Shown here: positions 54,650 to 64,000 of the stretch, piece after piece | Layout: each line of letters starts with the position of its first letter | How positions within the stretch are numbered: the first letter of the stretch is position 1 | Origin: Timema cristinae | Lineage: Eukaryota > Arthropoda > Insecta > Phasmatodea > Timematidae | Direction: 5' to 3' | NCBI GenBank assembly: GCA_039000515.1 | Contig: JBCFYV010011135.1 | Location: 23,594,735 to 23,658,734 of the forward strand | DNA: 64,000 bases | Made by a program: the position numbers and the translations under genes | The notes under the pieces: model-generated | Told to the model about the DNA's origin: nothing | The model's database searches: none | The model's input: only the letters and a program-made list of their open reading frames with translations

Positions 54650-54875
54650 CTAAATTGGCAGAATCTTTCGCTCTCTATCATAGAAATCCTCGTTTGCTCT
54701 TAAGTGCAAGTACTCCAAAACCATTGAAAAAGTAACAGACATACTTCATCGTGGAAACAACTTTTTCCGGTTCAGGCGGTCATGAAACGTCGACATTAAT
54801 CAAAATATCGAATTTGATTTTTTTTACCATTAAAATTTCTTTCTCTACCTGAAGAGTTGCAAGGAATTAAAAAGT
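54650..54875 (+). repeat. Dispersed repeat R, copy 5, 3' part
   Basis: TTTTCCGGTTCAGGCGGTCA, TGAAACGTCGACATTAATCA and TTTCTTTCTCTACCTGAAGA match the R terminus; the hairpin arms are mutated. Confidence 0.5.
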
Positions 54876-55553
54876 TGGTATTTCTATTCTGTACATTCTC
54901 ATATTTATCTTTCTGTCTACACGCAAGGCTACAAATGAAACATTTTGATGGATCTTATTCAAAATTGAAAATTTTATGTCATGTGTTAAAACCTTAATTT
55001 GATTCTGTCCCTAAAACTGATATAGTTTTATTGGTGAATGATTTATTTAAAATTTGGAATATTCTTAAAACTAGTTTAAAGAGTGTTTTACATGGTTACT
55101 AAGCCATGAATATATTTAGTTTACGAATGACTAACTTGTGATAATTTGAAATATTTAAAAAAAAAAAATTTGGTTCAACATGCTTATCTGGAGACTATTT
55201 TACACTATAAATATTTATAATAAGTTTTCGTTATTAAAATATATGTATTTAAGGTTGGTTTACAAATGGCCTTTTTTAAAATGTAAATGCCTAAGAATAG
55301 CTGTAGATCCTGTAATGGACGTTTAAAATGTATATATTGAGAATGTTTCATATTATTATCAAATAAATATCCTATTCCCCCAGGAAGAATTTTAAAAAAG
55401 GTGGTTGACTTATAACCAATTTAAAAAATAAATATTGTTTCTTCATTCCATTAGATTAGTATATATATACACGATTGGCTGGCGTCGTTTATTTTGATAC
55501 AATTTTTATTTTGCTATTCACCTCTGGCCTTTATGTATTAGAAATAAATATCA
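54876..55553. other. Unassigned AT-rich stretch
   Basis: No recognised repeat or gene. This is the pre-insertion flank of the LINE. Confidence 0.4.
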
Positions 55554-55564
55554 ATAATTTTATA
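55554..55564 (+). repeat. Target-site duplication, left, of the LINE
   Basis: ATAATTTTATA, repeated at 61869-61879. Confidence 0.85.
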
Positions 55565-56184
55565 CCCCCCTGCGGGACGGGGTTTAGAATAGTCCCGCAG
55601 TAACCCCTGCTTGTCGTAAGAGGCGACTAAAAGGGGAGGCTTCTGTGCAGGACGTACCTCGTGTGGGACAAACCTATCCTATATCTATCCTTTCACATCT
55701 TTCTTCTTCCTTCAAATTCCACCTTTTTTTCACTCTTCCCCTTCGCTTTATCTATCCTTACATTTCTTCCTTTCCCCCACCGTTCATCCTGCACAGAGGC
55801 CTTTGGCCTTTCCGTTGACGACCTTGGCAACTAACCCGGCTCTTCTCTGTTTATTATTGGATACCACTGCCTTGAGCTCCTAAATGAAAGTGCGCCGGTT
55901 GCAATACCTTAGTAGAAGGGCCTTAGGGATGACAATAACCGGGTACCCTACTTTGGGAAAAGATCGGTTGCGTTCATGAGGGCCCGGACGTAAAATTGGC
56001 ACTTTCCTACACCCACTTGCTGCGACGACCTCTGTCTCGGCGATGCACTATGCGAAGGTTGTGATGTCTAGCGTCGCATAGGGCCTCTCGTCGGGACAGT
56101 TAACAGGGCCATATGTGGTAGTACCAACTTGGATCACCCTGGGTCTACGATCCGAGTACTGTGTAGGTTGTCCCCAATTACGGC
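55565..56184 (+). promoter_or_regulatory. LINE 5' UTR, likely internal promoter region
   Basis: Starts CCCCCCTGCGGGACGGGGTT and AGAATAGTCCCGCAGTAACC, in which CTGCGGGAC pairs with GTCCCGCAG to form a stem right at the 5' end. CTGCTTGTCGTAAGAGGCGA follows. LINEs of this class carry internal promoters in their 5' UTR; that role is inferred. A pyrimidine-rich tract spans about 55675-55785. Confidence 0.55.
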
Positions 56185-57784
56185 ATGGCCGATAATTTTG
56201 TCGCCGCTGGCATCGTACTGCCAAACCCTGCTGGCAACTCACTGCCCGGCCCCTCACAGGGCCGTAATATTGATAAGAGGCGGAAACGGGTAAGGCCGTC
56301 TAGCCCTCAATTAGAAGAAATCCAGGAGGTGGTGAGGCCCCGGCCCCGCTTCCTGGTAATGTCTCGAGTGGACGAAGGTGAGAACATGAAACGGGTGAGC
56401 CCATTTATCCTCGAAAGAGCGATAAATGGCGCAGCCAAGGCAAGTGTGTCTATAAGAAACTTCGTGACGGCACCATTCTCATTCAGACAACATCCGACAT
56501 CCAATCAGGCAACATACTGGCTCTTAAAGAAATACCGTTGAGCAATACGTCTCGTATACTGGTGAAGGTGGAACCCCACAGGTTCCTCAATGTTTGCAAG
56601 GGAGTGGTCACTTGCTATGACCTCGACTGCGTCAGCATTGAGGAAATCTGTGAGGAGCTAGCCCCTCAGAATGTCACTGAAGTATACCGCATAGTAGTGA
56701 AAAAGAACGGCAGTGAGAAAAAGACTGACACTTATATCCTTACCTTTGCGACTCCAACCCTTCCAAAGGAGGTCCGAGTGGGTTTCCACGTGCTCAGGGT
56801 CCGGCCGTATGTCCCTAACCCTCGGCGCTGTTTTCAGTGCCAGGAATTTGGGCATACGAAGCTGCGATGCCGTGGTAAGCCAACCTGTGCGGATTGCGGA
56901 CAGGAGGCTCACGATACACCGTGTGAGTCTCCTAAATTCTGCGTTAACTGCAAGGGTTCGCACTCTGCTTGGTCTCGGGCCTGTCCGAAATGGAAGGTGG
57001 AGAAAAAAGTGCTTGAGATACAAACTGAAAAGAAGATTCCATACAACCAAGCACGCAAAGAATACGCATCTAGCCAAGCTCCGGTATTTCAGACCTCTTA
57101 CAGTCAGATAGTTTCCCAGAATATCAATTGCCCCAACTGCCATTGCGCAGTTAACATTTCAAAGCCTTCTTCGAGACCCGTGCCACTGACCTCTACTCGA
57201 GAAAAAAATAGTAATATCGCGCCGGCAACGGTGGCGATGAAATTAGTGCCCAAGGTGACAACTTCGGAGATGTTGTCTCCACCACCTGTGCCACCTAGGA
57301 GTTCTCCTCGTGGCCCTCCTCTAAGAACATCCCCGAGTCCACCTCGGTTAACCCACCCGAATCCACCTCGGGGAGCCCCCCCGGCTCCACCTCGGGAACC
57401 GATCCGAGCCCGCCTCGGGTAATCCCCCCGAGCCCGCCTCGGGGTAATAAAACAAGGGCGGCCGTTGTTGAGCCTCTCACACCCACCTCTGGGCTTCCGG
57501 AGGTGGGGACGAGTTGCGGAACAGTTGAGGCCGCTAAGGCGAGTCCCACTGGTGCCTTGAAGAAGGACCAGCGAGAGACCGCCGAAAAACATTGTATAAA
57601 AAAAGCGTCTAAGGCCTTAAAGCCTTCGAACAAGAATCCGACTCCCCAGTCTCCCCAAAATAAGCCGAAGCCTCTCCTGAAGCGAGAGGTACAGGAGAGA
57701 CTGGGAAAGGCAAGAGGGCCTAAAAAGGGCCTCAACAAATTTTTATTCTTAAAGGATAGCGAAATGGATTGCGAGGATAACTAA
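56185..57784 (+). pseudogene. LINE ORF1 (gag-like RNA-binding protein), two frameshifts
   Basis: Starts ATG at 56185 (MADNFVAAGIVLPNP) and ends with TAA at 57782-57784. The frame shifts at about 56444 and again at about 57385-57400 in a Pro-Arg repeat region. Three zinc knuckles lie at about 56829-56985: CFQCQEFGHTKLRC (CX2CX4HX4C), CADCGQEAHDTPC and a third with CVNCKGSHSAW. A low-complexity Pro/Ser/Arg segment (57280-57460) and a basic C-terminus (KKASKALKPSNKNPTPQSPQ) follow. The product would coat LINE RNA. In this copy it cannot be made whole without frameshifting. Confidence 0.85.
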
Positions 57785-57802
57785 ATTTCATACTAATAAC
57801 TT

Positions 57803-60800
57803 ATGTCGCTACTACAATGGAATTGTAGGGGTTTCTATGCTCGTGTAGAGGAAATCAAACTAATAATTTCTTCCCTGCATCCTTCCATCTTGTGTTTGCA
57901 GGAGACCCACTTCCGCCCAACTGACAACCCGATGCTTCGTGGGTACGATGTGTATCGTACCGACAAGCCTTTCTTTGATCGGGCTAGCGGAGGTGTGGCT
58001 ATATTCGCACGAAGTACTATATATCATAAGAATATTATATTGTTTCTGATCTCCAAGTGATCGCTGTCAGAGTCTCCCTTCCTATGGAGGTAACCGTATG
58101 CTGCATCTACCTCCCACCAGGTGAGCGTGTTTCCAAGAGGACACTAGAGGCCCTCTTTATACAACTTCCCGCCCCCTATATCATCTTGGGGACTTTAACG
58201 CGCATAAACCTGGTGTGGGGGTCTAATTTTACAGACGCCCGCGGGAGGATGGTAGAGGATATTCTTGTCTCGGGAAACCTGGTGTTAATGAACACCGGGA
58301 CCCAGACACACTTCTCCACCTTTAATGGTGTATCCTCTGCCATCGACCTAGCTCTATGTAGCCCCGGGATTGCTGCTCACTTCCTTTGGGAGGTTCACTC
58401 GGACCTATGTGGCAGCGATCACTTTCCAATTCTGCTTTCAAAAATCCAAGATCCTCCCAGTACAGCACGGTTACCCCAATGGGTTCTTAAACGTGCTAAC
58501 TGGGATAAATTCCGCGAGCTCGCCGTATTCGACGAACCCCATTCTCCCAACGTCGATGTTAAGGCTGGGCAATTTACTTCGACGGTCATAGCGGCGGCGA
58601 GGGCATCCATCCCAAAATCCTCGCCAAACCCGCGCCACCGTCCTGTTCCCTGGTGGAACGAGGAGTGCCGGCTGGCTATTTCTAACCGTCGAAGGGCCCT
58701 ACGTCTCTTTCATCGACGTCCAACTTCGGAGAATCTGGAGTCATTCCGGATTCTACGTGCTAGAGCTCGCCGTATTATTCGAGAAAGCAGAAGAGAGTCT
58801 TGGAGACAGTTTATTTCTACCCTTACTATTTCCACTCCCACAACCAAGGTTTGGGATCACATTCGTAAAGTACGTAGTAGCAAAAATACCATTTATAATA
58901 TACCCGCACTCATGTCTAACGGTTCACTTGTCTCCTCCCCTATGGAGGTCGCCAATGTATTGGGCTCGATGTTCGCCGCTATTTCTAGCACTGCGAGCTA
59001 CTCTAACGAGTTCGTGGTGCATAAGCGCAGCATCGAGCGCCTTACTATTGATTTTGGCCAAAGTCGGGGGAGGATTATAACTCCCCTTTCACGCAAGATG
59101 AACTGTCCTATGCCCTCACCCAGGCGGGTAACACAGCTTCCGGTCCAGATGATATCCACTATGAAATGTTGCGGCAGCTGCCCCCTGCCGGACACGCATA
59201 TCTTCTGGACCTTTTCAATAGTGTCTGGGGTCTCATCACTTCCCATCACTTTGGAAGCAAGCAATCGTTATCCCGTTGTATAAGAGTGGCAAAGATAAAT
59301 TAGAGCCAACTAGTTATCGACCGATAGCTTTAACTAGTTGTGTATGTAAAATACTGGAAAAAATTATTAATAAACGACTTATATGGTATTTAGAATCCCG
59401 CAATCTGCTATCTAATATTCAATGTGGTTTTCGCCGGAACCGATCTACAGTGGATCATCTTGTCCGTCTAGAGACGGCTGTCCGTGACGCTTTTCTCCAT
59501 AAGCAGCACCTTCTGGCTGTTTTTTTTGATCTGGAGAAAGCGTACGACACCACCTGGCGGTACGGCATTTTGAAAACACTTTTTAATTGGGGTTTCGAGG
59601 AAACCTTCCTTCTTTTATATCTAATTTTATGTCGGATAGACACTTTCGGGTAAGGTTAAATAACACCTTATCCGAGGATTTTATTCAAGAAAATGGGGTG
59701 CCTCAGGGTAGTATTCTGAGCTGTACGTTGTTCGCTATCGCGATAAATAGTATTGTGGACAATGTGCGCTCACCTGTTCGTTCATGCCTCTTTGTGGATG
59801 ACTACGCAATTTATTGCAGTTCGTCAAGTCTCCACAGGGCTGAACGACAGATACAACTGAGTGTTAACAATCTTTGGTCGTGGGCATCGCGTAATGGCTT
59901 TCGCTTCTCTGCAGCCAAAACGACGGTCGTCCACTTCCATAGATTACGCGGAATACATCCAGCCCCCAATATTTTAATGAACAACGTTGTTTTACCTGTC
60001 TCCGAGACCGTAAGGTTCCTGGGACTTTTATTCGATTTTAAACTAACTTGGATCCCCCACATCAAAGACCTGAAAGCGAGGTGTATTAAGGCATTGAATT
60101 TGCTCAAAGTGGTTAGCGGCCGGTCCTGGGGTGCTGATAGGGAAACCTTGATGCGCCTGTATAGGGCCCTGGTCAGATCTAAACTAGATTATGGGAGCTT
60201 TGTTTATGGCTCAGCTAGACCCTCGGCGTTGAAGATGCTAGATAGTGTCCACCATGCTGGCATTCGACTGGCTACTGGTGCCTTTCGTACCAGTCCAGTC
60301 GTCAGCATCTGTGCCGACGCCGGTGAGCCGCCTCTTTCTTACCGGCGGTCCTATCTATTGGCATCTTACGTGTCGAAACTTCATTGCATGGCGCAGCATG
60401 TTGCCTATCGTCCTGTGTTTCATCCCCCTAACCGTGTCTTGTATGAAACCAAATGGCGTAGTACAAGGCCGGTTGGGATCAGATGCTATCGGTTTTCGAC
60501 ACGTGTGGGATAGTTTTGCCAAAGGCTATCCCCACATCCCCAGGTCGAGTTTCTCCCTGGAAGATACGCCTACCTCAATGCCATTTTGATCTTGCCAAGT
60601 TCCCTAAAGCGACCACCCCAAACTTTGTATATGAGAGGACCTTTAATGAGCTCCTCTCCACTCGCTTTCACGGATTCGAGCGCATCTACACTGACGGCTC
60701 TAAATCTGGAGCCTCCGTGGGATGTGCTTTTGTTGTGGAAGGATCCAATTTTAAATTTGGTTTACCTAAAGAAACCAGTGTTTTTACGGCTGAATTATAT

Positions 60801-61489
60801 GCCATTTTTAAATCTTTGTGTTTTGTTTACCGAAGTAGTCACCGTTCTGTCCTCATCTGCACGGATTCCATGAGTGCTCTGTTGGCATTGTCCACTCTCT
60901 ACTCCTGGAATCCCCTCGTGCAGATGATACATGAGCAAATTTTTAAAATTGATTCATTAATCACACGGCTCGCCTTTTGCTGGATCCCTGGTCATGCTGG
61001 TCTTCCAGGAAATGAGCTGGCGGACCAGGCAGCCAAGGAGGCAGCACGCCTGCCTCCGGAGGCGAGTCTGGGTGTCATGTTTTTAGATCTAAAGGGTTAT
61101 GTTCGGCGTGGAGTCTTACGCACCTGGCACGAGCAGTGGGTCTCGACCCTGCTCAGAACAAGCTGCGGTCCATCAGGGACGGTGTGTCGCGATGGCCCTC
61201 TTCTATACGAAAGTCTAGAAGAGAGGAGGTCATCGTGACGAGACTCCGCGTCGGGCATACTTCATTGACCCCTAGTTTTTTACTAAGAGGGGATCCACCT
61301 CCAGTGTGTGAGTTTTGTGATACTCCCCTTAGTGTGCATCACATTTTGGTGGAGTGTCGCAAACTAGCCCCTATCCGTCTGGCTCTTGATTTTAAAGGTG
61401 ACTTACGTTTTTTATTACGCGATAGTGCGGATGGAGTTATTTGTTTACTCCGTTTTATACGCCAGGCGGATCTTTTTAATGCCATTTGA
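57803..61489 (+). pseudogene. LINE ORF2 (endonuclease, reverse transcriptase, RNase H), several frameshifts
   Basis: ATG at 57803 (MSLLQWNCRGFYARVEE), 18 nt after the ORF1 stop. Endonuclease: NCRG, LQETH and GSDHFPI are present, but the expected LGDFN region near 58185-58210 is lost to paired local shifts. RT: SYRPIALTS, FFDLEKAYD, NGVPQGSILS, LFVDDYAIY (catalytic DD present). RNase H: YTDGS, TAELYAI, CTDSMSA, GNELADQAAK (all four acidic residues present). The C-terminal knuckle has CEFCDTPLSVHHILVEC. Frame changes fall at about 58040, 59068 (in a G run), 59240, 59600, 60490 and 61140. The copy is inactive as read, though sequencing error could account for some breaks. Confidence 0.88.
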
Positions 61490-61868
61490 GTCACTTTTAT
61501 AAAGTGGCTCTTTTGGATATTATCTCATATTGAGATCTTTTTAACGGTTTTATTACAATTTAACATGTTGTTTTGTCTTTTTAACGTATTATCATTTTAA
61601 CATGTTTTGTCTTTTTAACGTGTTATATTTTAATATGTTTGTTTTGTCTTTTTATTGGAGTGATACACTTGTGGTTTTTTTTAGCAGGTGTATCACTTAA
61701 TTTATACCAAGAGACCATTTGAGCACTCCTATGGAGTGTCTCAGATGGTGAATGTTTTATCTCTTTCCCCTATGGGGATTTTATTGTGTTTTTAATATAT
61801 TTCAAGGCCCTAATGACCTAGATGTGTCGATGGGCCGTTAAACAATAATAATAATAATAATAATAATA
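61490..61868 (+). promoter_or_regulatory. LINE 3' UTR and (AAT)n tail
   Basis: T-rich with repeated TTTTTAACGTGTTAT words. It ends AAGGCCCTAATGACC and GATGGGCCGTTAAAC, then (AAT)n. GGCCC and GGGCC can pair to form a terminal stem, the kind of structure LINE reverse transcriptases recognise. This terminus differs from the SINE A/B 3' module. Confidence 0.7.
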
Positions 61869-61879
61869 ATAATTTTATA
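61869..61879 (+). repeat. Target-site duplication, right, of the LINE
   Basis: ATAATTTTATA; its first bases merge with the AAT tail, so the duplication could be 2-3 bp shorter. Confidence 0.8.
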
Positions 61880-62097
61880 GTTGCTGGTCGCAAGTCTACC
61901 TTGTGTATGTGTGTATCTCCTGTACAAGCAAAAATCGCTGTTCAAAACAAATTAGTTATACTACCAGTTATATTGCCGTTTGCCTTTAGCGTCAAACGAT
62001 GCACACGAGTTGCGGAACAATTCATCCGGGGTCGGTAACCTTACACGAACCGAGGAAGTAAAAATTAGAATTATACAGACTTTGATCAAAATATAAA

Positions 62098-62262
62098 ATG
62101 AAGGTTAGGCCAGGTTGGGTTTGTTTAGGTTTGTTTAGGTTGGTTGGTTTAGGTTGGTTGGTTTAAGTTTGTTTAGTTTGGTTGGTTTAGGTTTGTTTAG
62201 GTTGGTTGGTTTAGGTTTTTAGGTTGTAGTTATGTTAGTTTTGGTTAGGTTAGGGGTTACGG
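62098..62262 (+). repeat. Degenerate TTAGG-like repeat
   Basis: TTTAGGTTGGTTGG, TTTAGGTTTGTTTAGG and GTTAGGTTAGG words for about 165 bp. It resembles a degenerate form of the arthropod telomere word TTAGG but is irregular. Confidence 0.7.
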
Positions 62263-62728
62263 TTTGATTGGGAAAACAAGCTGTCCTCAATTTATATGCA
62301 ATAGCTGGCAGGTTTATTTAATCCCGCAATTCAAATGCTCCAGCGTCAAATACTTAAGTCCCATTTTCGTAGTAAGGTCCTTTCAGAAAATATAAACGCA
62401 TACTTTTTGCAGTTGGAAATGATATTTTTACTATATTATCAGTGTTTTTTTATAGGTATTGATTGTAATTGCTATCCAAAGTGAAAGTTACATTACCACA
62501 TAACTTGACGCATGAAAAACTTTACAGCAACTATAGTATTTTTCTACCTGATAGATATAGAAGGCTCTTCCTATGGACATTTTACTGTACGTAGAAACTA
62601 GTAGGCCCTTGTGGACACTCTAATTGCGTTGAGCTAACATAAAAATATACAACTACAATTCACTGGTAATGTGTAGAACAAAGAAGCTGATAGCTGGAAA
62701 TACGTGATTAAATAAATACAGATCAACA
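62263..62728. other. Unassigned stretch
   Basis: No recognised repeat or gene. Confidence 0.4.
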
Positions 62729-62731
62729 CGC

Positions 62732-62982
62732 TTCGGTGACCGCATGGACTAAGGCGCTACTCTCGCAATAGACTAGACTTTTGATGGTAGAGATATCGAA
62801 GTTCGAATCCCAGTCGAATTTACTTAGGATGGATTTTTTTTTTTACAAAATTGTTTTATACTCTCCCTCCGCGTAAATAAGGATATACCTCCTCTAAATA
62901 TAGTCTCCCTAATCACTGAACCCATTAGCGTATTAAGTATACGAGCGTATAACCCGAACTGTTAGTAAGACGTGACGCCAAG
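62732..62982 (+). mobile_element. SINE family B copy (B19), full length
   Basis: Head ACGCTTCGGTGACCGCATGG, ACTAAGGCGCTACTCTCGCA, ATAGACTAGACTTTTGATGG, B box GTTCGAATCCCAGTCG, CATTAGCGTATTAAGTATA, and 3' module GCGTATAACCCGAACTGTTA with GTAAGACGTGACGCCAA. Confidence 0.88.
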
Positions 62983-63114
62983 TAACTACAACCCTAATAT
63001 AGTGAATATATATTTATTTATTTATCTTAGGATATAACTGGTATATTAATGTAAACAAATTATACAGAGCACAAAGGCCTCTAAAGTGGGGTTGATTCCA
63101 ATGGTTTTTTAGAT

Positions 63115-63324
63115 TTATTATTATTATCATCATCATCATCACCGCGTCTTACTACCTGTTCGGGTTATACGCATTTACACTAATGTGTAATGGTAGGGTG
63201 ATTGTGAGATGAAATGGAGGACCTACAGTTTAACGTGGAATCCGAACCACGGTGGAGGCCTGGCATTCCACACATTCACAAGTTGTAATCAATACACGTC
63301 TTGCAAGAGGTGAAGGAAGGGTTA
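63115..63324 (-). mobile_element. SINE family A copy (A14), 5'-truncated, reverse orientation
   Basis: ATT/ATC tail, CACCGCGTCTTACTACCTGT, long-indel form (AGTTGTAATCAATACACGTC), stopping after GGTGAAGGAAGGGTT. The tRNA head is absent. No sure duplication. Confidence 0.88.
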
Positions 63325-63769
63325 ATAAGTTTATAAATAAAGAATGAAACTTATTTAATTTGTGAACGTTGTGGCGGTGAAAACGTTGACAACTGAACTG
63401 AGACGCCCGCGCACCTCTGTATGCCTGCGCAGTTCGCTCCGACGCAGGTATATCGAATTAAATTAAACTATTTGCTCCGGTCGCCTGTGCAGGCTGAAAT
63501 ACCTGGACGGTTGTGTCAACAACACGTTCAGTTATACCTAAAAGGGGCACCTGTACATGCAAACCTTTGAAGGTATAACTGCACGTGTGTAGTAGCCTTT
63601 ACTTTATCCATACTGGCGTTGATAAAAAGGGGTATTAACTTTTTAGGGGGAAAAAAACCTACCCTTTTATTTGAACTCTTATCTCCCAGTCACTAAGACC
63701 GATTTATCATGACATTTAATTCGCATATCCACAGTTTCAAACTTTAGATTTAATAAGTAAAAAACTATT
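63325..63769. other. Unassigned; GC-richer 63370-63600
   Basis: CpG-containing segment (ACGCCCGCGCACCTCTG, TGCCTGCGCAGTTCGC) unlike the flanks. No frame or repeat recognised. Could be a promoter-like segment or part of an element that lacks a second copy. Confidence 0.35.
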
Positions 63770-64000
63770 TCGGGTTGTCACGTGGTCTAACGCGCTACTC
63801 TCACACTAGACTAGACTGCCAATTACGTGGAGATCGAGGGTCGAATATTGGTTTTGGTTGTCCTAAATGGTTTTACTCTCCTCCCCCTACGCGCAAATGT
63901 GGGTACATTATATTTTAAATGTAGCCTTTCTAATTACTAAAACCATTAGCGTGATTAGTAATTAAGCGTATAGCCCAAACGGTAGCAAGATGTGGACTTA
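63770..64000 (+). mobile_element. SINE family B copy (B20), at the window edge
   Basis: TTCGGGTTGTCACGTGGTCT, AACGCGCTACTCTCACACTA, GACTAGACTGCCAATTACG, B box GGGTCGAATATTGG, CATTAGCGTGATTAGTA, and 3' module ATAGCCCAAACGGTAGCAAG at the end of the window. Confidence 0.85.

Larger units (their letters stand above)
55565..61868 (+). mobile_element. I-superfamily-like LINE (non-LTR retrotransposon), apparently full length
   Basis: 6.3 kb: a 5' UTR of 0.62 kb, gag-like ORF1 with three CCHC knuckles, ORF2 with apurinic endonuclease, reverse transcriptase and RNase H, a 3' UTR and an (AAT)n tail. The EN-RT-RNase H order and TAA-type tail fit the I clade and relatives; Jockey proper usually lacks RNase H. 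It is flanked by an 11-bp duplication, so both ends are intact. About eight frameshifts break the two ORFs, with few substitution stops. GC content and codon use differ sharply from the AT-rich flanks, as expected for a young insertion. Confidence 0.9.

Noticed and set aside
56048..57738. Minus-strand frames inside the LINE
   Set aside because: Antisense shadows of ORF1; the + strand has zinc knuckles and proper domain order.

Overview
The window is repeat-rich, AT-rich eukaryotic DNA, most likely from an arthropod and probably an insect. The evidence is many tRNA-derived SINEs, an I-like LINE with an (AAT)n tail, hAT, mariner-type, Harbinger-like and Helitron elements, and TTAGG-flavoured simple repeats. 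The exact order cannot be set from sequence alone. I see no convincing host protein-coding gene, rRNA or intact tRNA. Most long open frames are low-complexity or transposon-derived.

Layout. 0-13 kb: copies of two SINE families (called A and B here), a third tRNA-derived family (C), a decayed reverse-transcriptase fragment and a mariner-type remnant. 13-18 kb: a very AT-rich block (13.8-14.9 kb), microsatellites and purine-rich DNA. 18.7-22.8 kb: a pyrimidine-rich 24-bp minisatellite of about 4.1 kb that is open in three frames by chance of its unit. 23-28 kb: a MITE-like element, a 47-bp satellite, and a SINE split by an 821-bp hAT element with an 8-bp target duplication. 28-55 kb: SINEs, a dispersed family (R) with two 3' hairpins, Helitron-like families, a Harbinger-type MITE inside a tandem array, two fold-back elements and several short tandem arrays. 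55.565-61.868 kb: an apparently full-length I-like LINE flanked by an 11-bp duplication, with gag-like ORF1 and endonuclease-RT-RNase H ORF2 broken by several frameshifts but almost no substitution-type stops. 62-64 kb: TTAGG-like DNA and more SINEs.

How the parts relate. Families A and B have different tRNA-like heads but the same 3' module (about 50 nt, including ACCCGAACGGGT and GACGCGGTGCTA, then an AAT-type tail). Clean 9-13 bp target duplications and 5'-truncated copies show LINE-type mobilisation. The LINE here also ends in (AAT)n, but its unique 3' sequence differs from the SINE module, so the true partner may lie outside the window. Nesting gives relative ages: hAT in SINE A, MITE in tandem array, SINE A beside a Helitron-like repeat, SINE A inside R repeats.
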